In this document: positions 18,360-26,727 of the stretch, one piece after another
How the letters are laid out: each line of letters begins with the position of its first letter
Numbering within the stretch: the first letter of the stretch is position 1
Origin: Rhodococcoides fascians A44A
GTDB taxonomy: Bacteria; Actinomycetota; Actinomycetes; Mycobacteriales; Mycobacteriaceae
Direction of reading: 5' to 3'
Assembly: GCF_000760735.1 (NCBI RefSeq)
Contig: NZ_JMEX01000004.1
Location: forward strand, 213,995 to 248,936
Length of the DNA stretch: 34,942 nt
Notes under the pieces: model-generated
Seen by the model: the letters and a program-made list of their open reading frames with translations, nothing else
What the model was told of the DNA's origin: nothing
Database searches by the model: none
Made by a program: the position numbers and the translations under genes

Positions 18360-18802
18360 TGAAACCTGGTCTTCGTAGTTCTCGCCGTGCAGCCGCCGCC
18401 GTCCTGGGGGCGGCTGCCGTCGTCGGTCTGGCAGCGTGCGGCACCGACTCCGCCAATACCGGATCGTCCGCGTCGCTGACCACCACGACCACGGCCCCGG
18501 TCACCACCACCGATGCGGCTGCTGCCGGTGACACGATCACCGACCAGCAGAAGCAGCAGCTGTGCACCGATCTCGGTGAGCAACTGCAGGAATGGCGAAT
18601 CCAGGGGCCGACGCTCGGCCGCGGTGGGCTCAACATCGTCGTGCAGACATGGGCGGCGCAGAGCGGAGTCATCAACCTGCAGGTGGTGCAGAACCGCTCG
18701 ATCATCGACGACATCACCATCGACAACTGCTCCGACGTCCGTGACGAAGCCCTGCGATCACTCGACATCCCCGACTTGGCATCGGGACTGGTGGGCTTCT
18801 GA
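18359..18802 (+). CDS. Small secreted lipoprotein of unknown function
   Basis: 147 residues. A basic N-terminus and hydrophobic stretch lead to a lipobox LAAC with lipidated Cys27. Next comes a Ser/Thr-rich linker (about 31-55) and a small globular domain with two cysteines (QLCTDL and DNCSDV) that could form a disulfide outside the cell. No named family is recognised. It lies 31 bp after panB and 1 bp before pip, so it is probably co-translated with pip. In the M. tuberculosis order Rv2226, a different protein as far as I recall, follows panB. Confidence 0.78.
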   Translation: MKPGLRSSRRAAAAVLGAAAVVGLAACGTDSANTGSSASLTTTTTAPVTTTDAAAAGDTITDQQKQQLCTDLGEQLQEWRIQGPTLGRGGLNIVVQTWAAQSGVINLQVVQNRSIIDDITIDNCSDVRDEALRSLDIPDLASGLVGF

Positions 18803-18803
18803 C

Positions 18804-19874
18804 GTGGCACGTGATCTCTACCCGGCCATCGAGCCCTACGCCAGTGGCCACCTCGACGTCGGTGACGGCCAACAAATCTACTGGGAGACCAGCGGTAATC
18901 CGGACGGACTCCCCGTCCTGTTCGTCCACGGAGGGCCCGGCGGTGGAACCGGACCTGCGCAGCGCCGCTACTTCGACCCCGAAAAGTATCGAATCGTGCT
19001 GTTCGACCAGCGTGGCTGTGGCAAGTCCCGACCTCATATCGCGGACAGGAGTGGAGCCGGCGGAACGACCAAGGGGTGGGACAGGAGTGGAGCCGGCGGA
19101 ACGACCAAGGGGTGGGACACGAGGGTCGACTGGGCGGTGAACACGACTGGAAAGCTTGTCGGCGACATCGAGAAGTTGCGGACTCATCTCGGCGTCGACA
19201 CCTGGCTCGTGTTCGGTGGTTCGTGGGGTTCGACGCTGTCCCTCGTCTACGCACAGACCCACCGCGACCGGGTCACCGGCCTGATCCTGCGCGGCATCTT
19301 TCTGCTCCGCCGCAGTGAGATCGACTGGTACTACAACGGCGGCGCGGGCCATCTCTTCCCCGAACAGTGGGAGAAGTTCCTGGCACCTGTCCCGGATGCA
19401 GAACGACACTTGGATCTGGTCGAGGTCTACCACCGGCTGCTGAACTCCGACGACCGCGACGTCGCCACCGCGGCGGCCATCGCCTGGTCGTCGTGGGAGG
19501 CCGCGACGAGTTATCTCATTCCCCGCCCGGAGCAGATCGCCTCCAACGAGGACCCGCGATTCGCCCTGGCCTTCGCAGGGATCGAGAACCATTACTTCCG
19601 CAACGACGGATTCCTGCGCGAGAACCAGTTGCTGGAGGACGCGCACCTCCTGGCCGGAATCCCCGGCGTCATCGTTCAGGGCCGGTACGACGTGGTGTGC
19701 CCGGCCACGAGCGCCTGGGCCCTTCATCGGGCGTGGCCGGATGCGGAATTGACGATCGTGGACGATGCCGGGCATTCCGCGTCCGAGCCCGGCATCATCC
19801 ATCATCTCGTCGAGGCGACCGACCGTTTCGCCTCGACAGCGTCACCCGGCGCCGTGCCACCGTCCGCCTCGTAA
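18804..19874 (+). CDS. pip: Proline iminopeptidase with an in-frame repeat insertion
   Basis: Removes N-terminal proline from peptides; alpha/beta hydrolase of peptidase family S33. 356 residues against about 315-330 usual. The triad is Ser140 (GGSWGS), Asp296 (GRYDVVCP) and His324 (AGHSASEPG). Other family blocks are FVHGGPGGGTG, FDQRGCGKSRPH, RGIFLLRR and ALAFAGIENHYF. Between SRPH and NTT lie two exact copies of a 12-residue unit (DRSGAGGTTKGW, residues 81-104), encoded by a tandem 36-bp repeat. Without them the protein would be a normal 332 residues. The repeat sits in a surface loop between strand and cap, so activity may survive. The GTG start is 1 nt after the lipoprotein stop. The last 73 nt overlap the convergent ribonuclease gene. 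Confidence 0.93.
   Translation: MARDLYPAIEPYASGHLDVGDGQQIYWETSGNPDGLPVLFVHGGPGGGTGPAQRRYFDPEKYRIVLFDQRGCGKSRPHIADRSGAGGTTKGWDRSGAGGTTKGWDTRVDWAVNTTGKLVGDIEKLRTHLGVDTWLVFGGSWGSTLSLVYAQTHRDRVTGLILRGIFLLRRSEIDWYYNGGAGHLFPEQWEKFLAPVPDAERHLDLVEVYHRLLNSDDRDVATAAAIAWSSWEAATSYLIPRPEQIASNEDPRFALAFAGIENHYFRNDGFLRENQLLEDAHLLAGIPGVIVQGRYDVVCPATSAWALHRAWPDAELTIVDDAGHSASEPGIIHHLVEATDRFASTASPGAVPPSAS
19044..19115 (+). repeat. Two tandem 36-bp units inserted in frame within pip
   Basis: Unit 1 is 19044-19079 and unit 2 is 19080-19115; they are identical. Both begin GACAGGAGTGG and end AAGGGGTGG. The host sequence resumes with GACACGAGGGTC. The unit has no stop codon in any of its six frames and its length is a multiple of three. 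No other copy was seen in this window. Confidence 0.95.
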
Positions 19875-21268
19875 GCGAACTCGACACGGCGGGAGGCGGT
19901 GTCGGCGACGGTCAACGTCACCGACACCGCTTGCCCTTCCGGCGGATCCCCCACGCATTTGCCGATGACGATCGGATCGGCCACGAACACCTCGGCGGTC
20001 TTCTTTCCTTCCGCCCCACGCAGAACGAGAGCGGAGAACGCCTCGCCGACGCGGTCGTTCAGAACGTGCGCTTCGGTCAGGTCGATGCACGCTCGATCCA
20101 CTTTGGACGCAACGGAATCCGATCCGCGCATGATCGCGGGTAGATCAGGGAGCGCGGTGCGCGCCCACTCGGGGATGTCCGTGCCAGCAACCACCGCGAG
20201 GCATACTTCGGTGGCGAACCTGTCCGACAGCCGGCGAAGCGGCGCCGTGACGTGAGCGTAGGGTGCTGCGATTCCGGCGTGCTCGGGCGATTCGGGGATT
20301 TCCCCGTCGAACGCCACGTAATCCGCGCCTCGCAGCAGACTCGTTGCCTGAGTCATCATGGCCAGCGTCGTAGGTTCGTCACCCGGTAGCCCGGCGAGCA
20401 CGGCTCCAGCCGATGCACCTGCGGGCCATTCGATTCCGAGCATCTCCGCTGTCTTCTTCAACGAGTCGACGGCGTCCTCCGGGGCCGGCGGCAAAGTGCG
20501 GAGCAGTCCGATTCCGGCGTCGAGCATGATCGACGCTGCGCACATCCCCGTCAGCAGCGACACCTCGGCGTTCCACGCGTCCACGGCGGTCCGCGCCTGC
20601 AATTCGATGCGCCACCCTGCGCCGTCGGCTACCACGTCCTGCTCCGGCAAGGTGATGTCCAGTGCACCTCGGCGCAACGCGGCCTGCGCACGCAGGCGAC
20701 CGAAGTCGCCGAGAGCGGCGATCGACGGATGCGGGGAACCTGCATCGAACTCGGCTTGGACACCCGCGTAATCGAAGCGGGCAACGGATTTCACCGTCGC
20801 TCTCGACACCGTCCACGCGACTGCGTCACCGGATTCGTCGAGTTCGATCCGCCACAGCGCTGCCGGGCGAATCTCGTTCGGCAGCAGACTGGCCGAGCCT
20901 TCCGACAGCACCCGCGGGTGAAGCGGTACCGAACCGTCGGGCAGGTAGAACGTCTGCCCGCGCTGACGAGTCTCGGTGTCGAGCCGGCCCGCAGGCGTCA
21001 CGATGGACCCGACATCCGCGATCGCGTAATGCACGACGAATCCACTGGCGAGTTTCTCGACGTGCACCGCCTGATCCAGATCCATCGAACCGGGCGGATC
21101 GATGGTCACCAAGGCAAGGTCGGTGCGGTCTTCCCTCTCGGACGCGTATCTGTCCTGGGCGGACTCGGCCTCGGCGAGTGCGTCCGCCGAGAAGTGCTCG
21201 GGCAGGTCGAACTCGGAACGGATGGGGTCGAAGTCGAAGGCGGTCGCGGACAGTCGCGCCGAGACCAC
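19802..21268 (-). CDS. RNB domain (RNase II/R family) exoribonuclease
   Basis: 488 residues. The catalytic motif TIDPPGSMDLDQAVHV has Asp57, Asp63 and Asp65 at the positions of E. coli RNase II Asp201, Asp207 and Asp209, but Gln66 replaces Asp210. APYAHVTAPLRRLSDRFATEV near residues 345-365 is the second conserved RNB block that holds RNA. Clear cold-shock and S1 RNA-binding domains are not seen, so this is the short actinobacterial form. It is likely a 3'-5' exonuclease with limited reach on structured RNA. It starts 2 nt after the 61-residue gene, itself just below rnpB. Its last 73 nt overlap pip tail to tail. Confidence 0.9.
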   Translation of the reverse strand: MVSARLSATAFDFDPIRSEFDLPEHFSADALAEAESAQDRYASEREDRTDLALVTIDPPGSMDLDQAVHVEKLASGFVVHYAIADVGSIVTPAGRLDTETRQRGQTFYLPDGSVPLHPRVLSEGSASLLPNEIRPAALWRIELDESGDAVAWTVSRATVKSVARFDYAGVQAEFDAGSPHPSIAALGDFGRLRAQAALRRGALDITLPEQDVVADGAGWRIELQARTAVDAWNAEVSLLTGMCAASIMLDAGIGLLRTLPPAPEDAVDSLKKTAEMLGIEWPAGASAGAVLAGLPGDEPTTLAMMTQATSLLRGADYVAFDGEIPESPEHAGIAAPYAHVTAPLRRLSDRFATEVCLAVVAGTDIPEWARTALPDLPAIMRGSDSVASKVDRACIDLTEAHVLNDRVGEAFSALVLRGAEGKKTAEVFVADPIVIGKCVGDPPEGQAVSVTLTVADTASRRVEFAYEADGGTAPGDAVEAKRSVASTR

Positions 21269-21270
21269 CG

Positions 21271-21456
21271 TCAGTTGTTCCAGTCGTCGTCGGCCTTGTC
21301 CGCAGCTTTGTTGCGCTCGGCTGCGATCTGAATGGCGCGCTCGGCGGTGGCACGGTCCGGATACGGGCCCATCCGGTCGAGTGCCCCGGATTCCTTGCCC
21401 TGCGAAACCGTCTTGGTGCGTACGTCGTAGTACCAGGCGTCGTCTTCTGTACTCAT
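21271..21456 (-). CDS. Conserved small protein (61 aa), unknown function
   Basis: 61 residues, hydrophilic: MSTEDDAWYYDVRTKTV, then a helix with PDRATAERAIQIAAERN and an acidic end DDDWNN. The layout of a YY-D strand followed by a helix of the TxAxAERA type is like a minimal SPOR-like or tri-strand fold, but this is only a resemblance. TAGGCT lies 7 nt before the ATG, and the stop is 2 nt before the RNB gene start, so the two are almost certainly one operon. Open sequence continues upstream only because it runs into rnpB. Confidence 0.78.
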   Translation of the reverse strand: MSTEDDAWYYDVRTKTVSQGKESGALDRMGPYPDRATAERAIQIAAERNKAADKADDDWNN

Positions 21457-21463
21457 GAGAGCA

Positions 21464-21469
21464 AGCCTA
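21464..21469 (-). promoter_or_regulatory. Candidate leaderless -10 element of the 61-aa gene
   Basis: TAGGCT on the minus strand is 7 nt before ATG 21456 and 4 nt beyond the 3' end of rnpB. Its -35 region would therefore lie inside rnpB. Confidence 0.5.
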
Positions 21470-21472
21470 GGT

Positions 21473-21920
<448 letters not shown>

Positions 21921-21928
21921 AGGATGGA

Positions 21929-21934
21929 ACTCTA
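21929..21934 (-). promoter_or_regulatory. Candidate -10 element of rnpB
   Basis: TAGAGT on the minus strand lies 8 nt before the first base of the P1 helix, a good distance for the transcription start. Confidence 0.5.
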
Positions 21935-21954
21935 CCCGGTCGTACGGCTGGAAC

Positions 21955-21960
21955 TAGAGT
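21955..21960 (+). promoter_or_regulatory. Candidate leaderless -10 element of the DUF1697 gene
   Basis: TAGAGT lies 7 nt before ATG 21968 and is divergent from the rnpB promoter 20 bp away. Confidence 0.5.
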
Positions 21961-21967
21961 TCACCTC

Positions 21968-22489
21968 ATGGATCACGTCGTCCTGCTGCGCGGAATCAAC
22001 GTCGGCGGAATCAACATCAAGATGGTCGACCTTCGCCAGGCGCTCTCGCAGGCCGGGTTCGAGCCGGTGCGCACGGTCCTCGCGACCGGCAACGTGCTGC
22101 TGTCGTCGCCGCTGTCCCCCGCGGAACTGAAGCCCGCGATCGAGAAGACCCTCGCCGACACATTCGGATACGAGGCGTGGGTGATCGTCCTCGATCCGGC
22201 CACCCTGAGCGCCATCGTCGACGACTATCCGTTCGACGCCGAACGCGACGGTTGGCACCCGTACGTGATCTTCGGCAACAACGACGAGCATCTCGCGGAA
22301 CTGGCGCGGACGGCCGAAACGCTCGATCCGCAGCTCGAGCGCGTCTCCCTCGGCCGGGGCGTCGTCTACTGGGAGGTCGTGAAAGGAAACACCACCGACA
22401 GCATCGTCGGAAAGTTCACGGCGAAAGCAAAGTACAAGCCCACCACCACTACCCGGAACCTACGCACCCTCGTCAAGATGCTGGCGTGA
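21968..22489 (+). CDS. DUF1697 domain-containing protein
   Basis: 173 residues, soluble. The start MDHVVLLRGINVGGINIKM, the TGNVLLSS segment and the late KFTAKAKYKPTTTTRNLRT are typical of DUF1697, a two-subdomain alpha/beta family of unknown function. Open sequence upstream runs into rnpB and was left out. TAGAGT 7 nt before the ATG supports this start. The stop overlaps the start of the ArsB-like permease (GTGA), so the two are translated together. Confidence 0.93.
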   Translation: MDHVVLLRGINVGGINIKMVDLRQALSQAGFEPVRTVLATGNVLLSSPLSPAELKPAIEKTLADTFGYEAWVIVLDPATLSAIVDDYPFDAERDGWHPYVIFGNNDEHLAELARTAETLDPQLERVSLGRGVVYWEVVKGNTTDSIVGKFTAKAKYKPTTTTRNLRTLVKMLA

Positions 22490-23730
22490 GCGTCGTAGCG
22501 GCCGCACTCGTTGCGGCGGTGCTGATCTTCGCGATCGTCCGGCCCCGCGGTCTGCCGGAGATCGTCGCGGCACTCCCGGCCGCAGTGGCGGCACTACTGC
22601 TCGGGCTCGTCACCCTGTCCGACGCACGCTCGCAGGTGCTGGAACTGCTCCCGACCGTCGTGTTCCTGGCGTTCATCCTCGTTCTCGCCCATCTCGCCGA
22701 CGCACTGGGTGTCTTCCGGTGGACGGCTTCGATCATGGGCAGATCTGCCCGCGGCAATCCGCATCGGCTTCTCGGTTCGGTGTTCGTGGCCGCCGCCGTC
22801 ACCACAGCCGTGCTGAGCCTCGACGCGACTGTCGTGCTGTTGACGCCGGCGGTGATCGGCGCGGCGCGGGCTCTGCGTATGTCGCCTCGGCCGCACAGTT
22901 ATGCGACAGCGCACCTGTCGAACTCCGCGTCGACGTTGCTGCCGGTGTCGAACCTGACGAACCTTCTGGCCTTCACCGCGACGGGCCTGACGTTCGTGCA
23001 TTTCGCCGCGCTGATGGCGCTGCCGTGGATCGTGTCGATCGTGATCGAGTTCGCGGTGTTCTGGGTGTTCTTCCGCGCCGACCTTCGGCACGGTGCCACG
23101 CGATCCGAGCAGCACTCGGTGACGGAACCCATCGTCGCGCCCACGGCGGCGCTGGTGGTTCTGGGCGCAACGTTGCTGGGCTTCGCCGTGGCCGGGTTCT
23201 TCCACGTCGAACCGTTCTGGGTCGCGGCCGTGGGCGCGTGCGCTCTCGCCGTGCCCGCACTGAAGCAGGGTTATACCGTGCCGTCGCGCATGCTGCGGGC
23301 CGCCGACCTCACATTCTGCGGATTCGTGCTGTCGCTGGGAATTGTCGTCGAGGGCGTCACGGCGGGCCCCATCGGCGACTGGCTCGCGAGCATCCTGCCC
23401 GGCGAGGCGTCGTTCCTCGGCCTGTTGACGACCGCCGCCATCGCAGCGGTCGCGTCGAACGTCGTCAACAATCTGCCCGCGACGCTGATGCTGCTCGCCG
23501 CGTTCGGCTCGTCCGCTCCCCCCGGTCTGCTTCTCGCGATGGTCGTGGGCGTCAACCTCGGGCCCAACCTGACCTACGTGGGCTCGCTCGCGATCATGTT
23601 GTGGCGCAAGGTCGGCGCGGCACACGACGAACCGGCGTCGTTGCGCACCTTCACCGTCCTCGGTCTGATCAGCACACCGCTGACGATCCTCGGTGCCGTC
23701 GCCGCCCTCTGGCTCGCCCTACAGGTATGA
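22486..23730 (+). CDS. ArsB/NhaD-type (ion transporter superfamily) membrane permease
   Basis: 414 residues with about ten to eleven membrane helices. Two inverted-repeat style motifs are seen: SNSASTLLPVSNLTNLLAF in the first half and NVVNNLPATLMLLAAF with GVNLGPNLTYVGSLAIMLW in the second. These match the ArsB/SLC13-like superfamily, whose members export arsenite or exchange Na+/H+ or dicarboxylates. No arsR, arsC or arsenite ATPase gene is near, so arsenite is not assured. The GTG start overlaps the DUF1697 stop by 4 nt. The 3' end overlaps the convergent rnhC by 12 nt. Confidence 0.85.
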   Translation: MSVVAAALVAAVLIFAIVRPRGLPEIVAALPAAVAALLLGLVTLSDARSQVLELLPTVVFLAFILVLAHLADALGVFRWTASIMGRSARGNPHRLLGSVFVAAAVTTAVLSLDATVVLLTPAVIGAARALRMSPRPHSYATAHLSNSASTLLPVSNLTNLLAFTATGLTFVHFAALMALPWIVSIVIEFAVFWVFFRADLRHGATRSEQHSVTEPIVAPTAALVVLGATLLGFAVAGFFHVEPFWVAAVGACALAVPALKQGYTVPSRMLRAADLTFCGFVLSLGIVVEGVTAGPIGDWLASILPGEASFLGLLTTAAIAAVASNVVNNLPATLMLLAAFGSSAPPGLLLAMVVGVNLGPNLTYVGSLAIMLWRKVGAAHDEPASLRTFTVLGLISTPLTILGAVAALWLALQV

Positions 23731-24804
23731 CGTGTCGTTGACGAGTCGGACCGAGGCACCGCCGTCGGGATAGAACTCGGCGATGCTGAGCGACGCGAGA
23801 TCCAGATGCAGCCGGTACAGCAACGACGGCCCGACATCGAGAGCGAGCTGCAGCAGCATCTTGATCGGGGTCACGTGGCTGACCACGACGACCGTCGACC
23901 CCGCGTACGACGCGACCAGCTTGTCGCGGGCCACGGTGACCCGCTCCAGGACGGTGTCGAAGCTTTCGCCTCCCGGTGCGGCGACCGAAGTGTCACCGCG
24001 CCATTTCTGGTGGACGTCCGGGTACTTCTCGAACGCTTCCTTGAACGTGAGGCCTTCCCAGTCACCGAAGTCGGTCTCGGTCAGTTCGTCCAGCGTGGAG
24101 ACCTCGAGGCCTACCTTCCGGGCGAGCGCGCCTGCCGTCTGCTGCGCCCGGCCCAGCGGCGAGGCGACGATGGCCGCGATGTCGTCTCGCTGCGCCAGAC
24201 GGGCGGCCGCTGCGGCCGCCTGACCCTCGCCGATCTCGGTCAGTGGCGGGTTTCCTCGGCCCGAGTAGCGACGCTCCACCGACAGCGGAGTCTGTCCGTG
24301 CCGCAGCAGAAGCAGACGCGTGGGCTCACCCGTCGCTCCGGTCCAGCCGGGTGCGGTCGGCTTAACGTCGCGGTCCTTCGGGGGCTCCAGTTCCCGACCG
24401 TCGGCCGCGGCATCCATCGCCTCGTTCGCCAACCTGTCCGCGTGCGAATTCTGTGCCCGTGGAATCCACTGGAACGTGACGCGGTCGAAACCGCGGACCA
24501 GGTCGGCGGCCTCACGGTTGAGCGGAATCATGTCCGGGTGCTTGACCTTCCAGCGCCCGGACATCTGCTCGACGACGAGCTTGGAATCCATCCGCACGTC
24601 GACCTCGCGCGCACCGACCTCGCCTGCAGCAGTCAACCCGGCGACGAGGCCGCGGTACTCGGCGACGTTGTTGGTCGCGACGCCCAACGCGAGACGGCGT
24701 TCGGCGAGCACCTCGGAGCGGTCGGCGGACAGCACCACGGCGCCGTACCCTGCCGGGCCCGGGTTGCCCCGAGATCCACCGTCCGCCTCGACGACAACCC
24801 TCAC
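23719..24804 (-). CDS. rnhC: Bifunctional RNase HI / acid (alpha-ribazole) phosphatase
   Basis: 361 residues in two domains. The N-terminal RNase HI (about 1-130) has the acidic residues in EADGGSRGNPG, NNVAEYRG, VDVRMDSK and SHADRLANE, and cuts RNA in RNA-DNA hybrids. The C-terminal histidine phosphatase has RHGQT near 169 and VVSHVTP near 310. This is the known fusion Rv2228c / MSMEG_4305, whose phosphatase half can remove phosphate from alpha-ribazole 5'-phosphate in cobalamin synthesis. The start is GTG at 24804, overlapping the zinc-ribbon stop (GTGA). It is the last gene of the cobC-nif3-zinc ribbon-rnhC operon. Confidence 0.95.
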   Translation of the reverse strand: MRVVVEADGGSRGNPGPAGYGAVVLSADRSEVLAERRLALGVATNNVAEYRGLVAGLTAAGEVGAREVDVRMDSKLVVEQMSGRWKVKHPDMIPLNREAADLVRGFDRVTFQWIPRAQNSHADRLANEAMDAAADGRELEPPKDRDVKPTAPGWTGATGEPTRLLLLRHGQTPLSVERRYSGRGNPPLTEIGEGQAAAAAARLAQRDDIAAIVASPLGRAQQTAGALARKVGLEVSTLDELTETDFGDWEGLTFKEAFEKYPDVHQKWRGDTSVAAPGGESFDTVLERVTVARDKLVASYAGSTVVVVSHVTPIKMLLQLALDVGPSLLYRLHLDLASLSIAEFYPDGGASVRLVNDTSYL

Positions 24805-25538
24805 AGACCGGATTCCTTGGTGCGCACCAGAATGGCGTTGCACTCCGAGCATCGCACCAGCTCGTCGGCGGGCTTCGCCGCGATGCGCGAGATCTCGCCT
24901 CGATCGAGTTCGATCCGGCAGGCGCCGCAGCGTCGGGCCTGCAGTAGCGCGGCGCCGCGGCCGGTGAGAGCGCGCTGCTTCTCGTAGACCGCCAACAGCT
25001 CGTCCGGGAACGTGCTCGCCAGTTCCGATCGCCGTGCGGTGGCGCGCTGCTCCGCGGAATCGACATCGGCCACGGCGTCGTCTCGCCGACGTCCGGCGTC
25101 GACGAGCTCGTCCTCGATCTGGGTCAGCTGCGCCCCGGCGTGGTTGTAATCGGTCTCCGACGCCTCGCGCCGCTCCATGACCTCGAGAAGTTCCTCTTCG
25201 AGGATTCCCTGCCGACGTTCGAGGCTGGCGAGTTCGTGCTGGAGCTCGGACATCTGTTTCGCTGCGACGGTGCCGCTGTCGAGGAGCGAGCGGTCGCGGT
25301 CTTCACGTTGGCGGACCGCGTCGACCTCGCCTTCGAGCTTCTTGATGTCACGGTCGAGGTCGTCCATCGCCATCTGGACCGTGACGGCTGCGTCCTTGCG
25401 GGCGATGCGCTCGGCCTCGAGCTTCTCCACCTCGGCCTGCTCGGGAAGACTTTTACGACGGTGCGAGATCTGCGTCAGCTCGGTGTCCACTGCGGCCAGT
25501 TCGAGAAGTGAGGCCTGCACTCGGGGATCGACATTCAC
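24801..25538 (-). CDS. Coiled-coil protein with C-terminal C4 zinc ribbon (CT398/DUF164-like)
   Basis: 245 residues. Residues about 10-180 form long charged heptad helices (Glu/Lys/Arg/Gln rich), predicted as a helical hairpin coiled coil. The C-terminus carries four cysteines, Cys204-X2-Cys207 and Cys230-X2-Cys233, as a zinc ribbon. It matches Rv2229c. Related proteins bind nucleic acid or act as adaptors, but no defined role is known for this group. GCAGGAG lies 10 nt before the GTG start. Nif3 lies 43 bp upstream and rnhC overlaps its stop. Confidence 0.9.
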   Translation of the reverse strand: MNVDPRVQASLLELAAVDTELTQISHRRKSLPEQAEVEKLEAERIARKDAAVTVQMAMDDLDRDIKKLEGEVDAVRQREDRDRSLLDSGTVAAKQMSELQHELASLERRQGILEEELLEVMERREASETDYNHAGAQLTQIEDELVDAGRRRDDAVADVDSAEQRATARRSELASTFPDELLAVYEKQRALTGRGAALLQARRCGACRIELDRGEISRIAAKPADELVRCSECNAILVRTKESGL

Positions 25539-25581
25539 GCGTGATGACTCCTGCGACTATGGAAGAAATATTCGGCCAAGC

Positions 25582-26727
25582 CTACCGGCTCCGATCGTCC
25601 ACCGAACCCACTGTCCACGGATCGGTCCTGCGGGTACTGACGCGGCTGCTCCATCCCCCCTCGTCGCCGAACTCTGCGTCGACGATGTGTCGCGCCTGCT
25701 CGCACCACGGCCACTCCGACGCCCAGTGCGCGACGTCGACCACGGCTGCGCCTCCGGCGCGAAGGTGCTCGTCGACGACGTGATGCCGCAGGTCCGAGGT
25801 GACGTAGACGTCGGCTCCGAGGGATGTCACTGCACTCAGATAGCCGTCGCCCGCTCCCCCGCACAGCGCGACCGTGCGGATCTCGGTGTCGGGATCGCCT
25901 GCCGCCCGTACGCCCCACACCGTCTCCGGCAACACCGCGCGCACTGTTCGTGTGAACTCGCGCAAGGTGGTGGGTCTGTCCAGCACCCCGATCCGTCCGA
26001 GGCCCGTGCAGCTCGGGAGCCTGACTTCCTCGAACACGTCGATCGCCGGTTCCTCGTAGGGGTGTGCTCGCGTCACGGCGTCCAGAATGTCCGCCCGCTT
26101 CGACGCAGGCGCCACCACCTCTATGCGGTCCTCGTCGACTTTCTCGAGCACACTGTGGTCGCCGATCGTCGGCGTCGATCCGACGCCGGGCAGGAACTGG
26201 CCGAGCCCTCGGGTGCTCCAACTGCAACGGCTGTACTGTCCGATCGCTCCTGCGCCGGCGTCGAACAGCGCGTCCCTGACGGCGTCGCTGTGCGACGTCG
26301 GAGTGAACACGACCCACTTGTCCACTCGCGGTCCGTCGATCGGATCGAGGGGGCGCGTGTGTGTCACGCCGAGCGCATCCGCCAGGGCGTCGGACACGCC
26401 TGGGTTGGCGCTGTCGGCATTGGTGTGCGCGGTGAACAGTGCGCACCCGGCCTTGACGAGACGGTGGATGAGTGCGCCCTTGGGTGTGTTCGCGGCGACG
26501 GTGTCCACGCCGCGGAGCAGGAGTGGATGGTGCACCACCAGTAGGTCGGCGCCCATGTCGATGGCTTCGGCGACGACCTCCTCGGTCGCGTCGACGGCGT
26601 AGAGAACTGTGCCGACGCGATCGGCCGGGTCACCGCACACCAATCCGACCGAATCCCAGCTCTCGGCGAGCCGCGGCGGATAATGCGCCTCGAGTACCGC
26701 GATGACGTCGGCGAGAAGGACTGTCAC
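25582..26727 (-). CDS. Nif3-like dinuclear metal centre hexameric protein (YbgI/Rv2230c family)
   Basis: 381 residues. Metal-binding residues are visible in VVHHPLLL (His66, His67), FTAHTNADSA (His101, Asp105) and VVDVAHWASEWPW near the C-terminus. The long middle region (about 130-260) is the PII/CutA-like insertion found in the longer family members. Often annotated as GTP cyclohydrolase 1 type 2, but the true reaction is unsettled. The start GTG overlaps the cobC stop (GTGA) and follows AAGGTGA. Its setting between cobalamin genes is conserved in mycobacteria. Confidence 0.93.
   Translation of the reverse strand: MTVLLADVIAVLEAHYPPRLAESWDSVGLVCGDPADRVGTVLYAVDATEEVVAEAIDMGADLLVVHHPLLLRGVDTVAANTPKGALIHRLVKAGCALFTAHTNADSANPGVSDALADALGVTHTRPLDPIDGPRVDKWVVFTPTSHSDAVRDALFDAGAGAIGQYSRCSWSTRGLGQFLPGVGSTPTIGDHSVLEKVDEDRIEVVAPASKRADILDAVTRAHPYEEPAIDVFEEVRLPSCTGLGRIGVLDRPTTLREFTRTVRAVLPETVWGVRAAGDPDTEIRTVALCGGAGDGYLSAVTSLGADVYVTSDLRHHVVDEHLRAGGAAVVDVAHWASEWPWCEQARHIVDAEFGDEGGWSSRVSTRRTDPWTVGSVDDRSR

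Noticed and set aside
19044..19115. CRISPR-like array
   Set aside because: The two copies are directly adjacent with no spacers and lie in frame within a coding sequence.
16492..19254. Very long minus-strand open frame (920 codons) opposite nadE, panB and pip
   Set aside because: It is a high-GC shadow: rich in Arg, Asp and His without any fold or motif, and it crosses several well-supported genes on the other strand.
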